Shown here in pieces: positions 57,312 through 64,000 of a stretch of DNA of 64,000 bases. The translations under genes and the position numbers were made by a program. Source of the DNA: Rubrolithibacter danxiaensis (lineage in GTDB: Bacteria > Bacteroidota > Bacteroidia > Sphingobacteriales > Sphingobacteriaceae); NCBI RefSeq assembly GCF_047272945.1, contig NZ_JBKOPS010000008.1:1-64000 (forward strand). Direction: 5' to 3'. Under the pieces are notes generated by a model, which was given only the letters and a program-made list of their open reading frames with translations, had not been told where the DNA came from and did not search any database. Position 1 is the stretch's first letter. Each line of letters begins with the position of its first letter.

Positions 57312-59111
57312 TTAATCCTTTTTATTGGTTTCTGGTTTTAACGGAGCGTTTACCACTTTAATTACTTCAGTTTTCCGGGAAACGCCATTTTCGTTGATAG
57401 CTTCAATACAAAAGTAATAAGGTAATTGATTATCCATCCCTTTAAAATAATATTCATTGCTACTGTGCACCATAATGGTATTGTATAACTTATCGGGCGC
57501 AACTCCGATATAAATATTATAAGCATAGGCGTTAGTTACCGGAGACCATTTGATCCATGCACTTCGTGGATCTTTTTCGGTGCGTAATACAATAAAATTC
57601 TTTACGGTATCGGGTTTGCTTCCCTTACCGTTTCCAAAAACCCGCAAACCGCTGATCGCAAACTTCCCGGTAGGCATATGAATATTCTCCATTCGGATGT
57701 ACCTTGCCTGCACTGGTTTTTCAAGTTCGATATAATCATGCGGAACATCGGTTTTATTATTTTCTTTATCAACCAATACCTGCCACTTTTTGCCATCAGC
57801 AGAATGATATAATCTATACTGATGATAAATACCTTTCATTTTACCCAGGAAAGAAGAGTCCGCATCCTGATCCGCGTAGTTTATCTGGATAGCATTTACC
57901 GTGCTTAAATTTCCAAGATCGGTTTGAATCCATTCGCCCTTGTTACCCGAAGCTGCACTCCAATAGGTTTTAATACTTTCGTCAACCGCATAATTAGGTG
58001 CATAAGCGCCTAAAGTAGACGAAACGCTTACCGGTTTATTATAGTTAAGCAACATCCAACCGGTAAAACGACTGTGTAAATGATCTTCTTTTCCTGCAGG
58101 AAGATAATGAGGATAATCACCAAAGGTGGTATTACAATACATTACATCATCCTTATCGAAACCGGCAGGCCATATTCCAAGACGTCGTTCAAAATTATTT
58201 TTAACAGCAACCACCATGGTTGAAATATGCCACCAGTTATTCCATTTATCCTGATAGGTTGAGCCGTGTCCGGCACCGCGGGCAAAACCACCGGGTTTGT
58301 ATGCAAAAGGATTGTGAAGCTGCGGTTTAAAAGGGCCGAGGGGTTTATCACTTACTACCACGCCATCGGCGTAACTGCTAAACTCGGTACCCGGAGCACC
58401 GTACTGAAGATAATATTTTCCATTGTGTTTAGTCATCCACGCTCCTTCCATAAAAGGATCAAGAAACGTGTTATCCAGGTATTCGCCGAAGCGCTGCCAG
58501 CCAAAGCGTTCATCGTTTAATTTATATAGTTCTTTCCTTTCGCCAATCGGTTGAAAAGTTTTCCTGTTTATTTCAATACCATATAATGGATAAAAATTAC
58601 TGCTGCCCCAGTAGAGATATAATCTTCCACCGTCATCCACAAAAAAATCCGGGTCCCAGGCGCCGATTTGAAAAGGATCAATCGCTTCCTTCCATTCGTT
58701 GGCTTTTGGATTGGTACTCATCCAGATGGGGAAGTTTTTCTCTTGGGTAGAACCGTAAACGAGCAAAGTATCACCTTGTACCCAAACTGCAGGAGCACAC
58801 AGGTCGTCGTACACTTTATGATATGGCTTTAAAAAAGACCGGGAAACAAAATTCCAGTGGTACATGTCGCTGCTCCACCAGTATCCCCATTGATTGGTAG
58901 AAAAAAGATAATAATCACCTTTATACATTACAATAACAGGATCGGCAGTTGCCCGGTGCCTTCCATCTTCAGAAAAGTTAGGAATAGGTGTATAGCCGTA
59001 ATCAATGTTAATAGGATTGCAATAAGTTAACTGCTTATGCTGGGCAAAGGCAATATTTATAAGAAACCTAAAGCAAATAAAAAAGACAATTAATATCCTG
59101 CCTGCTTTCAT
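57312..59111 (-). CDS. GH43-like glycoside hydrolase with discoidin domain
   Basis: A 599-residue exported protein (signal peptide to about residue 23). The five-bladed beta-propeller of GH43 is recognisable: Asp57 in ATADP (base), Asp153 in AWDPDFF (pKa modulator) and Glu222 in MEGAWM (acid). An F5/8 type C (discoidin) domain follows (about 365-490, YAVDESIKTYWSAASGNKGEWIQTDLG), then a FN3-like end (about 500-590). Substrates of GH43 are usually arabinan- or xylan-like, or beta-galactan; the target here is not certain. Gene spacing of 2-3 bases on both sides shows one operon. Confidence 0.85.
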   Translation of the reverse strand: MKAGRILIVFFICFRFLINIAFAQHKQLTYCNPINIDYGYTPIPNFSEDGRHRATADPVIVMYKGDYYLFSTNQWGYWWSSDMYHWNFVSRSFLKPYHKVYDDLCAPAVWVQGDTLLVYGSTQEKNFPIWMSTNPKANEWKEAIDPFQIGAWDPDFFVDDGGRLYLYWGSSNFYPLYGIEINRKTFQPIGERKELYKLNDERFGWQRFGEYLDNTFLDPFMEGAWMTKHNGKYYLQYGAPGTEFSSYADGVVVSDKPLGPFKPQLHNPFAYKPGGFARGAGHGSTYQDKWNNWWHISTMVVAVKNNFERRLGIWPAGFDKDDVMYCNTTFGDYPHYLPAGKEDHLHSRFTGWMLLNYNKPVSVSSTLGAYAPNYAVDESIKTYWSAASGNKGEWIQTDLGNLSTVNAIQINYADQDADSSFLGKMKGIYHQYRLYHSADGKKWQVLVDKENNKTDVPHDYIELEKPVQARYIRMENIHMPTGKFAISGLRVFGNGKGSKPDTVKNFIVLRTEKDPRSAWIKWSPVTNAYAYNIYIGVAPDKLYNTIMVHSSNEYYFKGMDNQLPYYFCIEAINENGVSRKTEVIKVVNAPLKPETNKKD

Positions 59112-59113
59112 GA

Positions 59114-60466
59114 TTATTTTTTTAATACCGGGCTTTCAAAACCCAGCTTTTTTAATCCATTCTGAATTTCCGGACAACTCATAAAAAGCTTCCATAACAA
59201 ACCGGTTCGGTAATTCTCTATCATTACAATGATAGGCCCTTGATCTATTGCAAGGTGCGATTTGGCATACCAGTTATGTTCTTCGCTAAAAGCATCAACA
59301 AAACCGTATTCACTCCATATTTTATCACCCAGCTCATAATAAAAATGTTTTAATGCCTGCATAGAATATTCGGGAGTATATGGAAAGGAAGAAAGTGCAG
59401 CGGCAGGAGTTATTACGCCCAGATCTTCTGATGGCGAATGAGCTGCATATCCCTGGTAACTATCGCTTGCTGTTAGTCCCCAGCTATTCTTTCCGTATCC
59501 TTTATATTTCTTTGGATTATCAATACAATACGCTCTGTTTATCAGGGTATGATTCACATTCTGCTGCCAGTAATCGGCATATTGATCTTTCAATCCACGT
59601 GGATCTAAACCAACAAAAGAATAATGTGCAAAGAACAAAGGGCCTCCATAATCAAACCCTAAAGGAAGTTTATACCCATAAAACGTTTTCCCGTTTTTAA
59701 AAAAGTCACTTTGAGCCCAACCTCTGTTATACACTGCATTGCTCACGGGATAACGCTCGGATGAAGCTGCAAGCACGTAAGTTATTAAGGCTTCGTTATA
59801 TCCTCGCAGCGGAAAATTCATTGCCCAGTCGTTATTTGGAGACCAATGCCAGTATAAAACTTCCTCGCCGCCTTTGGTGTACCAATCCCATTCAATCTCA
59901 CTCCACATCCAGTTGATTTTATTTCTTATATCATTTTCTATCACATTATTAGCGGTAAAATACTGGCGGGCACATAATAATCCTTCTAACAAGAATGATG
60001 TTTCTACCAGATCACCTCCGTCGTCTTTACGGCTAAACCGTATAACTTTTCCGGTTTCTCCATTTAACCAATGCGGAAACACGCCATGAAAAGCATCTGC
60101 CTTCCATAAAAAATTAACAATTTTCGACATTCTGGCTGCTGCCTGCTCATGCGTAATCCATTTTCTCTCTGCCGCGACAATAATCGAAAGAATGCCGAAG
60201 CCGGTTCCACCGGTTGTTACTACCTCGTTTCCGTAATCATAGGCCACATTACTTCGTTCTCGTGCCATCCCACTTACGGGGTGAGCAAAATCCCAGAAAT
60301 ACCGGAAAGTTTGGCGCTGCACCTCGTCTAAAAGCTGTTCATCGGTCAGGTTTTTTTTAAGCGGCTCTGCTTTAATCCCCTGTGCAAAAAGCTTAATCTG
60401 AAAAATAAAAAAGGCTATAATCATACAGCCCCCGAAAACAAAAGCTTTAAGTTGGTTTATAATCAT
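59114..60466 (-). CDS. Glucoamylase-like (PF10091, GH144-like) glycoside hydrolase
   Basis: A 450-residue exported protein (hydrophobic N-terminus, about residues 10-28). It carries the PF10091-type (alpha/alpha)6 barrel domain: TFRYFWDFAHPVSGMARERSN, VTTGGTGFGILSIIVAAERKWI, FPHWLNGETGKV, DDGGDLVETSFLLEGLLCARQYF, WSPNNDWAMNF and AIDQGPIIVMIENYRTGLLW. The same family includes endo-beta-1,2-glucanases (GH144); assignment to that activity is likely but not proven. First gene of the four-gene minus-strand operon, followed after 2 bases by the GH43 gene. Confidence 0.82.
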   Translation of the reverse strand: MIINQLKAFVFGGCMIIAFFIFQIKLFAQGIKAEPLKKNLTDEQLLDEVQRQTFRYFWDFAHPVSGMARERSNVAYDYGNEVVTTGGTGFGILSIIVAAERKWITHEQAAARMSKIVNFLWKADAFHGVFPHWLNGETGKVIRFSRKDDGGDLVETSFLLEGLLCARQYFTANNVIENDIRNKINWMWSEIEWDWYTKGGEEVLYWHWSPNNDWAMNFPLRGYNEALITYVLAASSERYPVSNAVYNRGWAQSDFFKNGKTFYGYKLPLGFDYGGPLFFAHYSFVGLDPRGLKDQYADYWQQNVNHTLINRAYCIDNPKKYKGYGKNSWGLTASDSYQGYAAHSPSEDLGVITPAAALSSFPYTPEYSMQALKHFYYELGDKIWSEYGFVDAFSEEHNWYAKSHLAIDQGPIIVMIENYRTGLLWKLFMSCPEIQNGLKKLGFESPVLKK

Positions 60467-60547
60467 TTACTAAGATACAATAGATAGTAACTTAGTGAGA
60501 AAAGTTATCTTATTATTATAACACTGAGAATTAGTCCTTTAAAAAGA

Positions 60548-60919
60548 TCACCACTTCTTAAAAATAAAATATACTGCCAGAATAATAAAGGCAAATCCCA
60601 CAAAGTGATTCCAGGCCAATTTTTCAGATTTAAAGAACACTACCGAAAAAATCAGAAAGATGGTGATAGAAAGAGCTTCCTGTATCACCTTTAGCTGCAA
60701 TAGATTAAAAGGTCCTCCGTTTTCCTTAAAGCCAAATTTATTTGCCGGAACCTGAAAAGTGTATTCAAGCAGGGCAATTCCCCAACTGATAAAAATAATG
60801 GCGATAAGTTCGAGGTTCTTACTCCATTCCATTTCCTTAAACTTCAAATGACCGTACCAGGCCAGCGTCATAAAAATATTAGAAATGGAGAGTAATGCTA
60901 TTGTGAGGATGCCGCGCAT
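60548..60919 (-). CDS. DUF486 (DMT-like) membrane protein
   Basis: A 123-residue integral membrane protein with four predicted transmembrane helices (about 3-22, 33-52, 80-98 and 102-119) and the DUF486 signature SNIFMTLAWYGHLKF and LLEYTFQVPANKFGF. DUF486 proteins resemble half-size drug/metabolite transporters and may work as dimers. Substrate unknown. A terminator separates it from trhO. Confidence 0.88.
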   Translation of the reverse strand: MRGILTIALLSISNIFMTLAWYGHLKFKEMEWSKNLELIAIIFISWGIALLEYTFQVPANKFGFKENGGPFNLLQLKVIQEALSITIFLIFSVVFFKSEKLAWNHFVGFAFIILAVYFIFKKW

Positions 60920-60930
60920 GAGTTATAAAA

Positions 60931-60964
60931 TAAAAGCAGACACGAAAATACGTGTCTGCTTTTA
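60931..60964 (-). terminator. Terminator of trhO
   Basis: TAAAAGCAGACACG (60931-60944) and CGTGTCTGCTTTTA (60951-60964) form a perfect 14-bp stem with a 6-nt loop and T-rich tails, immediately after the trhO stop on the minus strand and before the DUF486 gene start. Confidence 0.9.
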
Positions 60965-61945
60965 TTATTCCTCTACCGGACGTAATTCTTCAAGAAACTC
61001 CTTCCTTCCCCTTTTATTCAGATTAACCTGCTGCGGTACTTTTACATAATATCCGGTACCATCATAAGGACGCTTTCGCGGATGTTCCCTGCAAGTTTCA
61101 GAACAGCAGCCATCCATCTTTGAGCCACAATCATCGCACTGCGTAAAATGCTCATTGCATTCAGGATTGGCACAATTGATCATTTTCGCTGTTATTTTTC
61201 CACAGTTATAGCAGGTAGAAATAACTACCGGGTTAACAGAGTTTACATCCACAGCCACCCGATTATCAAAAACGTAACATTTTCCCTCAAAATCCTTTCC
61301 ACCTGCTTCTTTTCCATATTTAATGATGCCGCCATGAAGCTGGTAAACATCCTTAAAACCTTCGTGCAATAACAAGGCAGAAGCTTTTTCACACTTTATC
61401 CCGCCGGTACAGTAGGTTAAAATCTTTTTATCTTTGTATTGTGCGAGCTCATTTATCTTAGAAGGGAAGTCGCGAAAATTCTCAATATCAAGGGTAACCG
61501 CATTTTTAAATTTACCTAAAGAATGTTCGTAATTTGAACGCACATCCAATATCACCACATCCTCCCGGTCTTTCATTTCAAGGAATTCTTTAGGCTCCAG
61601 GTGCACCCCTGTTTTTTTAGTAGGATCAATAATTTGAGGATCACGTAATCCGGAATACACAATTTCCGATTTATACCGGCAATGCATCTTAATAAAAGAA
61701 GGCTCTTCAACCTCATCAATTTTAAATTCGGTTTTAGCAAACCTCGGATCCGACAATACTGCATCCATGTACATCTTACAGGATTCTGCCGTACCGGAAA
61801 CTGTTCCGTTTAGTCCTTCATCTGCAACGATGATTCGCCCTACCAAATTGATTGACTTGCAAAATTTAAGGTGATCTGCGGCAAATTGCTCCGCATTTTC
61901 TATTGTTGAATAACAATAATAAAGTAATGTTTGATATTTAGCCAT
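60965..61945 (-). CDS. trhO: tRNA uridine(34) hydroxylase
   Basis: A 326-residue rhodanese-fold enzyme (YceA family) that makes 5-hydroxyuridine at tRNA position 34. The UPF0176 N-terminal region (FCKSINLVGRIIVADEGLNGTVSG) leads to the rhodanese domain with KKILTYCTGGIKCEKASALLLHEGFKDVYQLHGGI; the active-site loop Cys is in YCTGGIKCEKAS. The C-terminus has a Cys-rich part (CYNCG, CANPECNEHFTQCDDCGSKMDGCCSETC) and the EHPRKRPYDGTGYY end seen in the family. Confidence 0.93.
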   Translation of the reverse strand: MAKYQTLLYYCYSTIENAEQFAADHLKFCKSINLVGRIIVADEGLNGTVSGTAESCKMYMDAVLSDPRFAKTEFKIDEVEEPSFIKMHCRYKSEIVYSGLRDPQIIDPTKKTGVHLEPKEFLEMKDREDVVILDVRSNYEHSLGKFKNAVTLDIENFRDFPSKINELAQYKDKKILTYCTGGIKCEKASALLLHEGFKDVYQLHGGIIKYGKEAGGKDFEGKCYVFDNRVAVDVNSVNPVVISTCYNCGKITAKMINCANPECNEHFTQCDDCGSKMDGCCSETCREHPRKRPYDGTGYYVKVPQQVNLNKRGRKEFLEELRPVEE

Positions 61946-62063
61946 AAATCATTGATACTGGTGTAAACAGCGTAAAATGAGCGGCAAAGATAGCAAAAAG
62001 TATAGGCTGAAGAAAATGACATTCATCAGCTTTTAAATAAGAAATTTTTAATTTTACGGCCAA

Positions 62064-62963
62064 ATGCCTGTTTTAACTCCTCAAAAAGAAGGAATAATCC
62101 GTAAATACAAACTTAGCGAAAGCAGCAGTATTGGAAGTTCGCTGTTCGAAATTATTGAAGCCAAAGGAGAGTTTATTAAACGAAAGGCCGATTTTCTGAT
62201 TCCACACAGAAAGGACTATTATTTAATTGTTTTTGTAAAGAACGGGAGCAGCAGGCATTGGGTGGATTTTACGCCCTATACTTTAAAGCCAGATACGTTA
62301 TACTTCACTACTCCGCCTCAGGTACATTTAAAAGAGCAATCTGCACCCCTGCTTGGCACGCTGATTTCATTTACTGCAGAGTTTATGGAATTAGATGAAA
62401 ACAAACTTTTAAAGGAACTGCCGGTTATTCAAAACCCGGAGAACCTGCACGAATTGAATTTGACTGCAGAAGACATTTCTTTCCTTGAGGATATTTTCAG
62501 CAAGATGCTTTATGAATTTAAAACTATTTCCGAATGGAAAAACAGTATGCTGCTATCGTATTTAAAGGTGTTGCTGATTTATATGAGCCGTTTATATACA
62601 GACCAGGTTAAATATAACGAAAGTTCGCCAGACCGCTTTTTATTGAAAAAGTTTCGTTTGCTGATAGAAGAGCATTTCGTAAAGTTCCACCAGGTTAGTA
62701 ATTATGCCGATCTTTTAAATATAACACCCGGCCACCTGAACGATAGCGTAAAATCACAAAGCGGAAAAACCGCTATAGAACACATTCACGAACGAATTAT
62801 ACTGGAAGCTAAAAGAAAGCTGTTGCATACAGACTTATCTGTAAAGGAAATTGCTTACAGTCTGAATTTTGAGGATACAGCTTATTTCAACCGCTTTTTC
62901 AAAAGGCTTACTTCCGGAACTCCTGCCGCATTTCGAAGTTCTATCCGCGAAATGTACCATTGA
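62064..62963 (+). CDS. AraC-family transcriptional regulator
   Basis: A 299-residue regulator with an N-terminal cupin-like sensing domain (about 20-150, RKDYYLIVFVKNGSSRHWVDFTPYTLKPDTLYFTTPPQVH) and a C-terminal AraC double HTH (about 200-297: SNYADLLNITPGHLNDSVKSQSGKTAIEHIHERIILEAKRKLLHTDLSVKEIAYSLNFEDTAYFNRFFKRLTSGTPAAFR). It is followed on the same strand by an ester cyclase and an SDR gene, which are likely targets. No operator could be named. Confidence 0.92.
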   Translation: MPVLTPQKEGIIRKYKLSESSSIGSSLFEIIEAKGEFIKRKADFLIPHRKDYYLIVFVKNGSSRHWVDFTPYTLKPDTLYFTTPPQVHLKEQSAPLLGTLISFTAEFMELDENKLLKELPVIQNPENLHELNLTAEDISFLEDIFSKMLYEFKTISEWKNSMLLSYLKVLLIYMSRLYTDQVKYNESSPDRFLLKKFRLLIEEHFVKFHQVSNYADLLNITPGHLNDSVKSQSGKTAIEHIHERIILEAKRKLLHTDLSVKEIAYSLNFEDTAYFNRFFKRLTSGTPAAFRSSIREMYH

Positions 62964-63032
62964 TACCCTGATATATCCATTTTCCACCTTCCCTGTTGCC
63001 TGTAGTTTTGCTGCTGTATAAAAGCAAAATAG

Positions 63033-63446
63033 ATGGATCAACTTCAAAAAAACAAAGACATTGTACGACGCTTCAACAAAGAATTTATAGAAGGCGGCGA
63101 TTTAACCGTATTGGAAGAACTTGTTCACCCAGATTTTATTAACCGCACTGCTGCTACCGGAGCTCGAAATGACAGAGAAGCTACCGGCAAATACATTACG
63201 GATATTTTAAGAAAAACTTTCCCTGATTTAACAGTAGAAATATATACACAGGTTGCTGAAGGGGATTTAGTAACAACACACAAAGCATTTCATGCAACTC
63301 ATATTCAGGAATTTATGGGAATACCTGCAACAGGAAAAAAAATTATCATCCCGGTAATGGATATAGTGAGGCTAAAAGACGGAAAATATATAGAACACTG
63401 GGGAATTAGAAATATGACAGACGTTTTAGAACAGTTAAAATCGTGA
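63033..63446 (+). CDS. SnoaL-like ester cyclase
   Basis: A 137-residue protein of the SnoaL-like polyketide cyclase family (NTF2-like cone fold). Typical parts: VRRFNKEFIEGGDLTVLEELVHPDFINRTAATGARNDREATGKYITDILRKTFPDLTVEIYTQVAEGDLVTTHKAFHATHIQEFMGIPATGKKI, and the ending RLKDGKYIEHWGIRNMTDVLEQL. Enzymatic activity of this general bacterial group is mostly unproven. It lies 69 bases after the AraC gene and one base before the SDR gene. Confidence 0.85.
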   Translation: MDQLQKNKDIVRRFNKEFIEGGDLTVLEELVHPDFINRTAATGARNDREATGKYITDILRKTFPDLTVEIYTQVAEGDLVTTHKAFHATHIQEFMGIPATGKKIIIPVMDIVRLKDGKYIEHWGIRNMTDVLEQLKS

Positions 63447-63447
63447 A

Positions 63448-64000
63448 ATGAAAACAGCATTTATTACAGGTGCCAATAAAGGGATTGGCTTTGAAACAGC
63501 CCGGCAATTGCTGGCAAAAGGATATTATGTTTTTATTGGTTGTCGCGATGTGTTAAAAGGCGAAGAAGCTTTAAAACAATTACACAATCAGGGTTTTACA
63601 CATTTCGAACTGATAGAATAGACGTTTGCAAACCTGAATCAGTTGAAAAAGCAGCAAGCATTTTAAAAGAAAGAATTAAAAGTCTGAATATTCTGATTAA
63701 TAATGCTGGCATTCTGGGCAGCATACCTCAAAATGCAACTTCTGTTGCTATTGATAATATAAAAGGAGTTTTTGAGACCAACTTTTTTGGCACTATCAGG
63801 ACAACGCAGGCATTAATTGACCTTTTAAAAAATGCAGAAGAAGCAAGAATTGTAAATGTAACTTCTGATCTGGCTTCCTTAACGCTGCACAATAATCCTT
63901 CATGGAAATATTATGCTTTTAAGGGAGCTGCTTATGGCCCATCCAAAACAGCTTTAAACGCCTATACCGTAGCATTAGCGTATGAATTAAAAGATACAGG
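63448..64000 (+). pseudogene. SDR oxidoreductase, frameshifted and cut by the window end
   Basis: The first 57 codons (MKTAFITGANKGIGFETARQLL) encode the NAD(P)-binding start and end in TAG at 63619-63621. Moving one base back at 63618 restores the rest: IDVCKPESVEKAASILK, LINNAGILG, ETNFFGTIRTTQAL, VNVTSDLASLT and AAYGPSKTALNAYTVALAYELKDTG, all in SDR order with the catalytic Tyr and Lys (YGPSK). One A missing in GAAATA explains it. The gene runs past the window end. A sequencing error and a true mutation cannot be told apart here. Confidence 0.75.

Noticed and set aside
1..64000. CRISPR arrays, rRNA genes, complete insertion sequences
   Set aside because: No regularly spaced direct repeats, rRNA-like sequence or transposase with a DDE domain and terminal inverted repeats was found; the only transposase-like part is the zinc ribbon in the sensor at 23760-25640.

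Overview
The window comes from a Bacteroidota chromosome, most likely a Pedobacter- or Mucilaginibacter-like member of the Sphingobacteriaceae. The signs are a SusC/SusD pair with surface lipoproteins, promoters of the Bacteroidota type (TTTG or TTG, about 19-21 bases, then TAnnTTTG), no obvious Shine-Dalgarno sequences, a type II isocitrate dehydrogenase, and Bacteroidota-type housekeeping proteins. No species can be named from the sequence alone.

Bases 1 to about 12,830 look like the right part of an integrated genomic island. They are AT-rich, hold mostly unrecognised genes, and end at the 3' end of a tRNA-Phe(GAA) gene, with a RadC/JAB-type gene of the kind found on Bacteroidota mobile elements next to it. 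The cargo includes an AbiJ-like HEPN protein, a second HEPN protein with an R-x4-H motif, a tight three-gene cassette of unknown function, a frameshifted HNH-like gene, two lipoproteins (one with a FISUMP domain) and a two-gene membrane unit. The gaps between these genes hold long, strong inverted repeats that share a CTAAG/CTTAG core. The integrase and the left end are not in the window.

Bases 13,060 to about 23,640 are core genome: a membrane iron-sulfur protein with its HdrB-like partner, mtgA, the rpsF-rpsR-rplI operon, a Uma2 nuclease-like gene, dnaX, icd and an SDR oxidoreductase. Bases 23,760 to 32,863 form a small polysaccharide utilisation locus: SusC, SusD, a PKD surface lipoprotein and a GH30 glycosidase. 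Just upstream is an unusual membrane protein in which a 7TMR-DISM sensor is joined through a coiled coil to the zinc ribbon and HTH-like part of an IS1595-type transposase. I read it as a candidate regulator of the locus, and it is the most interesting object in the window.

Bases 32,978 to 46,800 are mixed housekeeping: a decayed ParE toxin with its surviving antitoxin, an RluA-type pseudouridine synthase, panB, carA with a long leader, an ABC-2 exporter, eno, a FtsB/DivIC-like protein, a VWA membrane protein, fabG, dacB, a LysR regulator and asd. A 1673-residue surface protein with five lamin-tail domains follows, including a recent internal duplication.

Bases 51,949 to 64,000 hold a GNAT acetyltransferase, a higBA toxin-antitoxin pair, a very short candidate small RNA with its own promoter and terminator, a yebC-family gene, a DUF4160-DUF2442 pair overlapping a repeat protein, a four-gene carbohydrate operon on the minus strand (glucoamylase-like/GH144-like, GH43 with a discoidin domain, SGNH esterase, alpha/beta hydrolase), a DUF486 membrane protein, trhO, and an AraC regulator followed by an ester cyclase and an SDR gene that is frameshifted and cut by the window end.
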